The notes beneath the pieces were generated by a model. It saw nothing but the letters and a program-made list of their open reading frames with translations. It made no database searches and had not been told where the DNA came from. The position numbers and the translations under genes were made by a program. Shown in pieces: positions 34,620 through 42,607 of a stretch of DNA of 64,000 nt (the stretch's first letter is position 1; each line of letters starts with the position of its first letter). The DNA comes from Bradyrhizobium sp. BR13661 (GTDB lineage Bacteria > Pseudomonadota > Alphaproteobacteria > Rhizobiales > Xanthobacteraceae), in NCBI RefSeq assembly GCF_029892425.1, contig NZ_JARXWB010000028.1:46416-110415 (forward strand). Reading direction: 5' to 3'.

Positions 34620-34949
34620 ATGGCATCTTCCGACTGGTCTCCTTCAGGTCGCTATCTCCTTGGCCTTGTCGTCGGACTCGTCGTCGGCGGGGTCGGCTGC
34701 TTCTTGATGCTGTTTCCAATAGCCGCTTACTTGTTGATGACCATAAATCTGTTCGGACTTGATGAGCGCGCGAGCGTCGAGGCTCAAAGGAACATCCTGC
34801 TCGGCACCTATGCCGCGTGGTTTGCCGGTTTCACTCTCATCGGGCTTCGCGCAGAGAAAGGTCCCTTCCTATCGGGTTTCTTAGCTTCACTACCGGCTGC
34901 GGCCGTTTGGCTATTTATAGCGTGGCAAGCACACGGGGCTTCCATTTGA
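34620..34949 (+). CDS. Small membrane protein (array ORF 6)
   Basis: A 109-aa protein with three hydrophobic segments (YLLGLVVGLVVGGVGCFLML around 13-32, YAAWFAGFTLIGL and FLASLPAAAVWLFIA). ATG at 34620. No family recognised. The element 10 nt after the stop is copy C. Confidence 0.6.
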   Translation: MASSDWSPSGRYLLGLVVGLVVGGVGCFLMLFPIAAYLLMTINLFGLDERASVEAQRNILLGTYAAWFAGFTLIGLRAEKGPFLSGFLASLPAAAVWLFIAWQAHGASI

Positions 34950-34958
34950 ACGACCGTG

Positions 34959-35074
34959 GTCTGCTGTGGCCCGAAGGCGAAGATCGCAATGGCATCCGCC
35001 ATGCCAGCAGTCGAGGCCAGACCGGACATAGTGGCGACGTGCCGAAATCGACGTGATTGACCCTGAGCAGACCT
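34959..35074 (+). repeat. 117-bp repeat family, copy C
   Basis: 116 bp. Starts GGTCTGCTGTGGCCC and ends TGACCCTGAGCAGACCT, which is the reverse complement of the start with few mismatches. The centre holds the small palindrome GGCATCCGCCATGCC. Very close to copies A and B in sequence. Confidence 0.85.
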
Positions 35075-35208
35075 GGCGGTCAAAGTTCATTCAAAATTAA
35101 ACGGTAGCTCGCATTCAAGGTAGACGATTTCGATCTATGCAACCAAGGCCTCGGTTGTACCGCGCAGACTGAGATTGCTCTGAATTGCACTCTCGAGGAT
35201 TGCCTTTT

Positions 35209-35667
35209 ATGATTTCGGACGCTCGCCGAACGCAAATCAAATGGACGCTGTATTTGGCGGCGCTTCTGATGTTCATCTCGTCACTGTTCGTGCCAGCATT
35301 TTCGGCCTACCAAACGTCAATTCATCCCCCATATGACACGCCTACGGAAGAGTGGGCCGGATGGTGGCTTCTGCTCTTAGGGCCCTTGGGTATCTTGATC
35401 GGGCAGTTCGGGTGGTTTGCCAATCCGCTGATGCTGGCTTCCGCCTTGCCGATACCGCGCTATCTCGCAATTGTGTTTGCGGGGCTTGCTACAGCGCTTG
35501 CCGTATCAACCGTCACGTTGACTTCTGTTCCTGTTGCCGACGTAAAGTACGTTGTGAGAGGCGCTAAGTTGGGCTTCGCTCTTTGGCTCGGCTGCCCGTT
35601 TCTCCTATTGCTTGCAGCGCTCGTCAGACCGGATGGCCGAAAGGCAGCCGCTCCGAGCAAAGGCTGA
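35209..35667 (+). CDS. Four-helix membrane protein, function unknown (array ORF 7)
   Basis: A 152-aa protein with four predicted membrane segments (LYLAALLMFISSLFVPAFS; WAGWWLLLLGPLGILIG; YLAIVFAGLATALAV; LGFALWLGCPFLLLLAALV) and a basic tail (RPDGRKAAAPSKG). The ATG at 35209 follows GAGGATTG. Copy F of the repeat begins 8 nt after the stop. No family recognised. Confidence 0.6.
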   Translation: MISDARRTQIKWTLYLAALLMFISSLFVPAFSAYQTSIHPPYDTPTEEWAGWWLLLLGPLGILIGQFGWFANPLMLASALPIPRYLAIVFAGLATALAVSTVTLTSVPVADVKYVVRGAKLGFALWLGCPFLLLLAALVRPDGRKAAAPSKG

Positions 35668-35675
35668 CACGGTCG

Positions 35676-35773
35676 AGACGGCTAATGGCCCACGACTGAC
35701 ACCAACCTAGAACAGTCTGATGTCCGCTTCATAGTGCTGGCTACCGAGAGCAGCCTTTGACCCACAGCGGACC
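35676..35773 (+). repeat. 117-bp repeat family, copy F (shortened)
   Basis: 98 bp. It aligns with copy E (ATGGCCC, internal TGATGTCCGCTT, GGCTACCGAGAGCAGCC, and end TTTGACCCACAGCGGACC) but lacks about 17-19 nt of the middle. Confidence 0.7.
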
Positions 35774-35964
35774 TTCAGGCCGACGGTCGCCAGGGCCCGC
35801 GGTTCGAGAGGATGCGGGGCAATTCGGCACGTGTTTCGGCGGTCAGGCTCGAAAAACACCGAAACCGAACGCGACCCAACCTGCTTCGGGTCGGTGGTCT
35901 TGAAGCCGGGCGGGGTCCGGGGTTTTCGTCATTTCCCGGAGCCCGTTGACTAGTCCTGCCTCCG
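35774..35964. other. Region between the last repeat and a minus-strand gene
   Basis: 191 nt. The minus strand has an open frame of about 70 codons here, but codon pattern and start are unconvincing, and I see no family. It may be a remnant. Confidence 0.3.
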
Positions 35965-36261
35965 TCAATGCATGCATGCGTTGATATCAACGACAGTTTT
36001 CGAGACGATTGCGCCGGTCAGGTTGTTGCGGCAGACATTGTAGAGTCCGGTCGGAGACATGCACTCCTTGCTGCAAGAGACGATATTTGTCACGCCCGGA
36101 TTCCTGTAGCCGACGGGTTTAGTCGGCGGGTCTTTCGGCAGTACCGGCTTGTTGTCATAGCCAATCCCGTGCGGCACGAATGCCATCGAGTTTTGCGCCA
36201 TGGCTGAAGTGGCGGCAAGGATGCTGAGAGCTGCAACAACGGGAATGATGAAGCGATTCAT
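35965..36261 (-). CDS. Small exported protein with paired cysteines
   Basis: A 98-aa protein with a signal peptide (MNRFIIPVVAALSILAATSA) and four Cys in the mature part (SCSKECM, VCRNN, INACMH) suggesting disulfides. Function unknown. The ATG at 36261 is preceded by AGGAA. Single gene. Confidence 0.65.
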   Translation of the reverse strand: MNRFIIPVVAALSILAATSAMAQNSMAFVPHGIGYDNKPVLPKDPPTKPVGYRNPGVTNIVSCSKECMSPTGLYNVCRNNLTGAIVSKTVVDINACMH

Positions 36262-36416
36262 GGGAAATTCCTGTTCGTTGGGTTAAGAAGATCGTTCATG
36301 ATCGACGGATGCAGTATCCGGAAATTGAAGCGGGTTGACCGTGATCTCGCTCACGCAGTTCGATAGTATGGACGCCACGTGTTGCCGTTTTCCGAAGGAC
36401 GTGACTAGCGCAGCAG

Positions 36417-36944
36417 GTGGATCAGCTGGAACCTACGATCATCATACGGCCGTTTACTGAAGAGGACGCGGACCAAGTCCGTCGTCTATTCGTCAGGGTC
36501 AATCGACTTCTTGCGCCTCCACACATGGCGGAAGCGTTTGAGCAGTACATCGCAGTGTCCCTGAATGAAGAAATTGGTCAGATCAGCCGCTACTACAGAC
36601 GGCGGCAAGGCGGGTTCTGGGTAGCAGTCGACGGCAAAACAGTCGTTGGCATGTTTGGACTCGAAACTTCATCAACTGCGGGGATGGAGTTGCGGCGCAT
36701 GTACGTTCATCCAGACGCTCGGCGCCGGGGTATCGCACGAATGATGTTGAGGTTTGCGGAAGACGAATGCCGCAAGCGGAATTGTCCGCGGATCGATTTG
36801 AGCACCTCAGAGCTGCAGCGCGAAGCGCTGTCACTTTACAGGGCCTCTGAATATCAAATGGTTCGTGAGGAAGTCGCCGATTCAACCAGCAACAAAACTT
36901 TGGGCGGAGGTATTCGTCGCTATCATTTCACCAAGGAGCTGTGA
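36417..36944 (+). CDS. GNAT family N-acetyltransferase
   Basis: A 175-aa acetyl-CoA-dependent N-acetyltransferase. The fold is recognised from IIIRPFTEEDADQVRRLF, then GFWVAVDGKTVVGMFGLE, and the acetyl-CoA loop RRMYVHPDARRRGIARMML (Q/RxxGxA-type). The acceptor is unknown. GTG at 36417 is the only sensible start, but its ribosome-binding site is poor. Single gene. Confidence 0.85.
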   Translation: MDQLEPTIIIRPFTEEDADQVRRLFVRVNRLLAPPHMAEAFEQYIAVSLNEEIGQISRYYRRRQGGFWVAVDGKTVVGMFGLETSSTAGMELRRMYVHPDARRRGIARMMLRFAEDECRKRNCPRIDLSTSELQREALSLYRASEYQMVREEVADSTSNKTLGGGIRRYHFTKEL

Positions 36945-37109
36945 GACACGATAATTGCAGTGACGGGCATTTCGAGGATGACCTGTGGCAGCAAGAGGAA
37001 AGAACCGTCAGTTTCCGACCGCTTGCAAACTGAAGGCAATCAAGCGTGTGGAGCGAGGCGAAGGCGTTCTGCCTTTGGCACGCGAGCTGCAAGCTTTGGG
37101 GAATTTTCA

Positions 37110-38213
37110 ATGCACGGGAGCATTGAGGTGAGATATCTGTTCGGCGCGGCATTGCTCGTTCTCCTGTCACTCCAACGCGCGCATGCCGACCCTGTCGGCG
37201 AAACGCATCGTGTGACCACCGAAAAGACCGCCGCCCTGCGCGACGCGGAGCATCGCGACCAATTGCGTTTCACCGTCTGGTATCCGGCAGCAAAAGATGC
37301 GGTAGAGCAGCCATTGGTCGTCGGCCCACCGCACAAGCCCTTGTTCGAAGTCGGAGCGGTCGCGTTCGACGCGCCTTTCGCCGATGGCGGGTTGCGTCGG
37401 ATCCTGCTGTTGGCGCCTGGTGGTGGCGCCAGCGCTCGCATGGTGGGCTGGTTCGGGATCGCTATGGCCCGCGCCGGCTATGTGGTGATCGCTGTCGACC
37501 ACCCCGGCGATAACGGCGACGATGTGAAGACGACGGCGGCCATGCTCCTGGCCTGGGACCGCGCCGAGGATCTGCGTTCGGCGCTCGCGGCCGCCGAAAA
37601 TGACCCTGTGATTGGGCCGCATCTGGATAGAGCGCGCGTCGGTGCGGCTGGACTGTCGTGGGGCGGATATACGGCGCTTGTCGCGGCGGGCGCGCGATCT
37701 TTCGATTTCGATCGTTTTGTCGCCTTCTGCACCGAGAATCCCGACGATGGTACCTGTCATCAGCGCGCGCGCGACAGAACACCGACGACGCTAGCCGACC
37801 AGAGTAAAACCCGGGCCTCGCCGGACATCGCCGCCGAGCTTGCCCGCGCTGGCGAAAGCCATGCCCTGTCCGAAGTGCAGGCGGCGTTCGTCATGGCTCC
37901 GGGGCCCATTCAATTGCTCGATCCCGCGAGTCTCGCAGCCATGCGCAAGCCGGTCAGCATCATGCTGGGCGATGATGACATCGACGTGCCGCCGGCGACG
38001 AACGGCCTCATCGCGGCCAAGGCGATCCCCGGGGCGACGCTGTTACGGCTGCCGGGCGTCGGTCACACCGATTTTTTGCCCGATTGTACCGACGCCGGTC
38101 GGGCTACATTCCCGCAGTGGTGCACCTTCAAGGTTCCGCAGGCGGACACCCATCGTCAGGCGATCGCGGCAGCGCAGGAGTTTTTTGCCAGGACGTTGGC
38201 GAAAGCGCCGTAG
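37110..38213 (+). CDS. Exported dienelactone-hydrolase-like alpha/beta hydrolase
   Basis: A 367-aa periplasmic alpha/beta hydrolase. A signal peptide (YLFGAALLVLLSLQRAHA) is followed by the hydrolase core: nucleophile GLSWGGYTA, acid in LGDDDIDVPP and base His in GVGHTDF. A C-terminal region has two Cys (DCTD, WCTF). The PAF-acetylhydrolase/dienelactone-hydrolase look (PGGGASARMVGW) gives no clear substrate. ATG 37110 follows GGGGAA at good spacing. Confidence 0.85.
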   Translation: MHGSIEVRYLFGAALLVLLSLQRAHADPVGETHRVTTEKTAALRDAEHRDQLRFTVWYPAAKDAVEQPLVVGPPHKPLFEVGAVAFDAPFADGGLRRILLLAPGGGASARMVGWFGIAMARAGYVVIAVDHPGDNGDDVKTTAAMLLAWDRAEDLRSALAAAENDPVIGPHLDRARVGAAGLSWGGYTALVAAGARSFDFDRFVAFCTENPDDGTCHQRARDRTPTTLADQSKTRASPDIAAELARAGESHALSEVQAAFVMAPGPIQLLDPASLAAMRKPVSIMLGDDDIDVPPATNGLIAAKAIPGATLLRLPGVGHTDFLPDCTDAGRATFPQWCTFKVPQADTHRQAIAAAQEFFARTLAKAP

Positions 38214-38266
38214 CAGCAAAGTCATCGTAGAGTCTGATGCTCCCAAAGTGGGCCAGCGGTTGGCCG

Positions 38267-38623
38267 TCAGAAGCCGCAATCCGCATAGCTCTTGCGCGCC
38301 AGGTGGAAGTGCGACCCTTCGCCGACGAAATCAACGTTCAGACATTGGTTTCCGCGACGAAACTCGCCCAGCCCCTCGCAATGCAGATATTCGAGGTTGA
38401 TGCGCCATCGCTTCTCCGACGGCAGATAAGTCGCAAAGTCGTGCTGGGCGCGCGCGCGCCCCTTGCATATGCCGGCAATATATTGCCTGATATCGCTGGG
38501 AAGGACGTCGATGTGCTCTGAATTCAGGGGATCGTCATGACCAACGCCTCCCGACCGCGCGTCGGCTGGAAGCGCTGCACAAACCGTCAAGCTCAATCCC
38601 AGCAGGAGTGTCTTGATCCACAT
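38267..38623 (-). CDS. Small exported protein of unknown function
   Basis: A 118-aa protein with a signal peptide (MWIKTLLLGLSLTVCAALPADA) and four Cys after it (GICKGR, LHCEGL, QCLNV, ADCGF) that could form two disulfides. It contains HIDVLPSDIRQYIAGICKGRA. No family recognised. It is convergent with the hydrolase gene. Confidence 0.65.
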   Translation of the reverse strand: MWIKTLLLGLSLTVCAALPADARSGGVGHDDPLNSEHIDVLPSDIRQYIAGICKGRARAQHDFATYLPSEKRWRINLEYLHCEGLGEFRRGNQCLNVDFVGEGSHFHLARKSYADCGF

Positions 38624-38796
38624 TGTCTCTGCCCTGTCGTGCTCGGGTGCATGACGCCACTATAACGCCGGGGAGCTTACGGCCAGCTGGCAACAGGCTG
38701 CCTTGTCGTCGATCAAATTCATTGACGCATTCAAGCCGTACGCAAATCTCGAAACAACCTACCATAGGCCGCGACGGCACCCGGCCGCGCCGGCCG

Positions 38797-39762
38797 CTAC
38801 ACGTTGTGACAGGCAACTCTCCTGCCGTCGGCGCCGACGGATCGCAATTCGGGAGCCTCGGCCCCGCAGCGATCGCTCGCGATGGGACAACGCGGCGCGT
38901 ATGCGCAGCCGCTCGGCCGCTTGAACAGGCTTGGCGGCTCGCCCGTTTCGATTGCACCCTGGATCCGTATCGACGGATCCGGCTTCGGGATCGCTGCCAC
39001 CAGGGCCTGCGTGTAGGGGTGGAGGGGATTATCGAGGACCATTCGCGTCCCGGCCTGCTCCACGATCCGGCCCATATACATGACGGCAACGCGACTGCTG
39101 ATCCGTCCAATCACGCCGAGGTCGTGCGAGATGAACAGCATCGACAGGCTCAGTTGCTCGCGCAGATCCATCATCAAATTGAGCACCTGGGCCTGCACCG
39201 ACACGTCGAGTGCCGACACCGGTTCGTCGGCGATGACGATGGACGGCGTGGGAAGGATGGCTCGCGCGATGCCGACGCGCTGCCGCTGCCCGCCGCTCAG
39301 CTCATAGGGATAGCGTGCGGCGAACGACGGATCGAGGCCTACGGCCGCCAATGTGTCAGCGATCGCTGCGCTGCGCTCGGCACGGCTGCTGAAGAAACCA
39401 TTGATGTCGCCTGCCTCCGCCACCGCATCCCCGATCGCACGCCGCGGGTTGAGCGATGCGTAGGGATCCTGGAACACCATCCTGACGTTCAGACGCATGG
39501 TGCGGAGGCTCGCACCGCGCACGCCGATCACATTGGCTCCCTTGAAGCTGACGCGGCCGCTGTCGGGCCGGACCAGCCCAACGATCGATCGTCCCACCGT
39601 GGTCTTGCCGCAGCCGGACTCGCCGACGATTCCGAGCACCTCGCCCTCGGCCAGCGACAGCGAGGCGCCGTCCACGGCCTGCAACCGCTGTTTCCGTCCT
39701 CCGCGCCTGACATCGAAGGAGACTTTCAGTTCCCGGACCTCGAGAATGGCCTCGCCGTTCAT
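38797..39762 (-). CDS. Oligopeptide/dipeptide ABC transporter ATPase (DppF/OppF-like)
   Basis: A 321-aa ATPase of the peptide/nickel importer family. Walker A GESGCGKTT (47-55), signature LSGGQRQRVGIARA, Walker B IVIADEPVSALD, and a C-terminal oligo_HPY region with GCAYAPRCPIASDRC. It is the last gene of a five-gene operon and overlaps the DppD-like ATPase by 4 nt. Confidence 0.92.
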   Translation of the reverse strand: MNGEAILEVRELKVSFDVRRGGRKQRLQAVDGASLSLAEGEVLGIVGESGCGKTTVGRSIVGLVRPDSGRVSFKGANVIGVRGASLRTMRLNVRMVFQDPYASLNPRRAIGDAVAEAGDINGFFSSRAERSAAIADTLAAVGLDPSFAARYPYELSGGQRQRVGIARAILPTPSIVIADEPVSALDVSVQAQVLNLMMDLREQLSLSMLFISHDLGVIGRISSRVAVMYMGRIVEQAGTRMVLDNPLHPYTQALVAAIPKPDPSIRIQGAIETGEPPSLFKRPSGCAYAPRCPIASDRCGAEAPELRSVGADGRRVACHNV

Positions 39763-40733
39763 CGCGCCCCTCCGTCATCCAAGGGAAACGCGCAGAGCAC
39801 CTCGTGCCCTTGCGAGACCTCCGCGCGGGGCGGGGATTCCACGCGGCAAAGGTCGCGTACGGCGACGCAGCGTGAGGCGAAGACGCAACCGGCAGCCACG
39901 CTGCCGGGCGCCGGTGGCTGGCCCGATATGGTCGGCAAGCGGCGCGCGCCCGGATTTCGCGTCGGCATGCAATCCATCAGTCCGCTGGTGTAATGGTGAG
40001 CCGGCTTGCCGAAGAGCGCACGAACCGACGCGGTTTCCACGATGCGGCCCGCATACATCACGGATACGCGATCGGCGAGTTGCGCGATGACTCCCATGTC
40101 GTGGGTGATGAACAAGATCGCCATGTCGAGACGATTGCACAGCTCGCGCAAGAGGCCGAGGATCTGGACCTGAATGGTGACATCCAGCGCCGTGGTCGGC
40201 TCGTCGGCGATCAGAACCTGGGGCCTGCATGCAAGCGCAATCGCGATCATGACCCGCTGGCGCTGCCCCCCGGACAATTGATGCGGATAGGCCGACAGTT
40301 GCATTGCGGGGTCGGGCATACGCACCAGCTCCAGCAGCTCGCGCGCGCGGGAGAGCGCCGCCGCGCCCGAAACTCTCTCGTGCACGCGCACGGCCTCGGC
40401 GATCTGATCGCCGATCCGGCGGACCGGGTTGAGCGACGTCATCGGTTCCTGAAAGATCATGGCCATGCGGCCATGGGCCGCTTCGACACGCTGCCAAGGC
40501 TGCAACTGCGTCACATCGCAGCCATCCAACATGACCTGCCCGGCGCGGACGCGCGGGCCGGGTTGCGGCAACAATCCCATGATGGCCAGCGAGGTCATGC
40601 TCTTGCCGCAGCCGGATTCGCCGACAAGCCCCAGGATTTCGCCCTTGGCCAGGCCGAAGGACACGCCAGCGACGATGTCGACGGTCGCGCGCTCGCGTCC
40701 CAATGATACCGTAAGGTCGCGAACAGAAAGCAC
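39759..40733 (-). CDS. Oligopeptide/dipeptide ABC transporter ATPase (DppD/OppD-like)
   Basis: A 324-aa ATPase with Walker A GESGCGKSM (38-46), signature LSGGQRQRVMIAIAL, Walker B VLIADEPTTALD and a Cys-containing oligo_HPY tail (GCVFASRCVAVRDLC). Works with the DppF-like protein. Three nt separate it from the upstream permease. Confidence 0.92.
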   Translation of the reverse strand: MLSVRDLTVSLGRERATVDIVAGVSFGLAKGEILGLVGESGCGKSMTSLAIMGLLPQPGPRVRAGQVMLDGCDVTQLQPWQRVEAAHGRMAMIFQEPMTSLNPVRRIGDQIAEAVRVHERVSGAAALSRARELLELVRMPDPAMQLSAYPHQLSGGQRQRVMIAIALACRPQVLIADEPTTALDVTIQVQILGLLRELCNRLDMAILFITHDMGVIAQLADRVSVMYAGRIVETASVRALFGKPAHHYTSGLMDCMPTRNPGARRLPTISGQPPAPGSVAAGCVFASRCVAVRDLCRVESPPRAEVSQGHEVLCAFPLDDGGAR

Positions 40734-40736
40734 CGC

Positions 40737-41597
40737 CTACCCCTTCTCGCCGAAGACCTGACGGAACCGCGGATCGAGTCGATCGCGCAGGGCATCGCCG
40801 ACGAGGTTCAGCGAAAATGCCGTGACCACGATCATGACGCCCGGGAAGATGAGCAGCCATGGAGCGCGCGTGATGAAGGTGCGCGATTCCGCCAGCATGT
40901 TGCCCCAGCTCGGAATCTCGGGCGGAGCGCCCAGACCCAGGAAATCCAGTGAAGCCGCGCCAAGTTGCGAGAACGCGAAGACGAAGCTCGCCTGGACCAG
41001 AAGCGACGACACAAGGTTTGGCAGGATGTGCCGGCTGATGAGCCAGGTCGTCCCGGCACCCATGCTGCGCGATGCCTCGACATAGGTTTCCGCGCGCAAG
41101 CGCAACGTCAGCCCGTAGACGATGCGCGTCGTCGTCGTCATGTAGCCGAGCCCGATAGCCAGAATGGCATTGGCCACGCTCGGTCCCAGGACCACGATCA
41201 TCCCGAGTGCGAGCAGCAGCGTCGGAAAGGCCATCAGAACATCGACCATGCGCATCAGCACGTGGCCGAGACGCGGGAACAGGGCGGAAAGGACACCGAC
41301 GGGCACGCCCGTGGCGAGAGCGAACACGACCACGCCCGAGCCGATGAGGAGCGCCATCCGCGCCGAGTGGATGACGCGGGACAGCGTATCCCTGCCGAAC
41401 TGGTCGGTACCGAACCAATGGACTGCGTTCGGGGGCGTCAGGCGGATCGCCGGATCGATGGCATAGGGATCGAACGGCGCAAGCCACGGAGCAAAGGCTG
41501 CGGCGAGCACGGTCGCCAGCAAGACCGCAAGCCCCGCCAGCGCGATCGGGCGAGCGAAGAACGGCCTGAGCCACAAGGTCGCGCTGTTGCTGCTCAT
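40737..41597 (-). CDS. Peptide ABC transporter permease (DppC-like)
   Basis: A 286-aa permease. After one helix and the periplasmic stretch FGTDQFGRDTLSRVIHSARMAL, which is the DppC landmark, come five further helices. The cytosolic EAA-like loop is EASRSMGAGTTWLISRHILPN. The true start is the ATG at 41597; a longer frame extending to 42161 would read through the neighbouring permease. Overlaps the DppB gene by 4 nt. Confidence 0.92.
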   Translation of the reverse strand: MSSNSATLWLRPFFARPIALAGLAVLLATVLAAAFAPWLAPFDPYAIDPAIRLTPPNAVHWFGTDQFGRDTLSRVIHSARMALLIGSGVVVFALATGVPVGVLSALFPRLGHVLMRMVDVLMAFPTLLLALGMIVVLGPSVANAILAIGLGYMTTTTRIVYGLTLRLRAETYVEASRSMGAGTTWLISRHILPNLVSSLLVQASFVFAFSQLGAASLDFLGLGAPPEIPSWGNMLAESRTFITRAPWLLIFPGVMIVVTAFSLNLVGDALRDRLDPRFRQVFGEKG

Positions 41598-42538
41598 TGC
41601 AACTCGACCCGGGGATCGAGCAGACGATAGCTCAGGTCGACGATCAGGTTGACCAGCAGATACACCACGACGATGACCAGTATGACGCCTTGGATCACGG
41701 GATAGTCCCGGCGAAGGATCGACTGCACGACGAGCCGGCCGATGCCGGGCAGCGCAAATACGGTTTCGGTCACCACCGCCTCCGACAGCAGTGCGGCGAA
41801 GGTGAATCCGAACGCCGAGACGACTGCCAGCAGCGCATTGCGCCAGATGTGGCGGCGCACGACCTGCCATGGCCGGATGCCCTTCGCCCTCGCCGTGCGC
41901 ACGTAATCCTCGCGGGAGACGTCGAGCATGCTGGCGCGCGTCAGCCGCAGGATCAAGGCGGCGTTCGGCGCCGCAAGCGCGAGGCTGGGCAGCACGAGAT
42001 AGCGGAGATTTGCGGGTCCGCCTTCGAAGACCGAGGGATATCCCGAGCTTGGAAACCAGCCCAGCCAGGCGGCAAAGATCAGGATCAAGTACAGCCCGAC
42101 CCAGAATGTGGGTATCGAGGCCATCAACATCGCCCCGCCTGACAGGCCCTGGTCCAGCCACGTGCCGTGCCGGACCGCCGCGATCATGCCGATCGGCACG
42201 CCGATGACCGCGACCCAGATCATCGTCATGGTGGCAAGCAGGATGCTGGTCTCGGCGCCGTCGGCAATCACGGACAACACCGGCGCCTGGAAGAAGATCG
42301 ACCGCCCGAGGTCACCCTCGAGCACATGGCCCATCCAGGTGACAAATTGCAGGATGATGGGTTGATCGAGGCCGAGCTGATGTCGCAAGGCATCGATCTG
42401 GTCCGCGGTCGCGGTGTCACCGAGCAGGACGTAGATGGGATCCCCCGGTACGACATGGATGAACGCAAAGATCATGACGGACGCTGCCAGCAGCGTCACA
42501 GCCGTCGTTCCCGCACGCTTGAAAGCGTAAGACCACAT
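41594..42538 (-). CDS. Peptide ABC transporter permease (DppB-like)
   Basis: A 314-aa permease with six hydrophobic segments; IPTFWVGLYLILIFA and the EAA loop DYVRTARAKGIRPWQVVRRH are family landmarks, as is VFALPGIGRLVVQSI near the end. Follows the binding-protein gene at 70 nt. Confidence 0.92.
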   Translation of the reverse strand: MWSYAFKRAGTTAVTLLAASVMIFAFIHVVPGDPIYVLLGDTATADQIDALRHQLGLDQPIILQFVTWMGHVLEGDLGRSIFFQAPVLSVIADGAETSILLATMTMIWVAVIGVPIGMIAAVRHGTWLDQGLSGGAMLMASIPTFWVGLYLILIFAAWLGWFPSSGYPSVFEGGPANLRYLVLPSLALAAPNAALILRLTRASMLDVSREDYVRTARAKGIRPWQVVRRHIWRNALLAVVSAFGFTFAALLSEAVVTETVFALPGIGRLVVQSILRRDYPVIQGVILVIVVVYLLVNLIVDLSYRLLDPRVELQ

Positions 42539-42607
42539 GTACTTGTGCGCCGATCAACTGCTACGGCAAGCGCCGGTGCCCGACACGTCTCATGACCTCA
42601 TTGCCGA

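Noticed and set aside
31146..35773. Canonical integron attC sites
   Set aside because: I did not find the GTTRRRY core or an integrase gene. Cassette-like organisation is kept as a hypothesis only.
31146..35773. CRISPR array
   Set aside because: Repeats are ~117 bp, imperfect, and separated by genes of different length; no short uniform spacers and no cas genes.
35775..35990. Minus-strand ORF of about 70 codons past the last repeat
   Set aside because: No recognised family and no good start; it overlaps the 3' end of the small exported protein gene.
40737..42161. A single 474-codon frame covering two permease genes
   Set aside because: It is the DppC frame extended upstream through the DppB gene; the DppC landmark and start lie at 41597.
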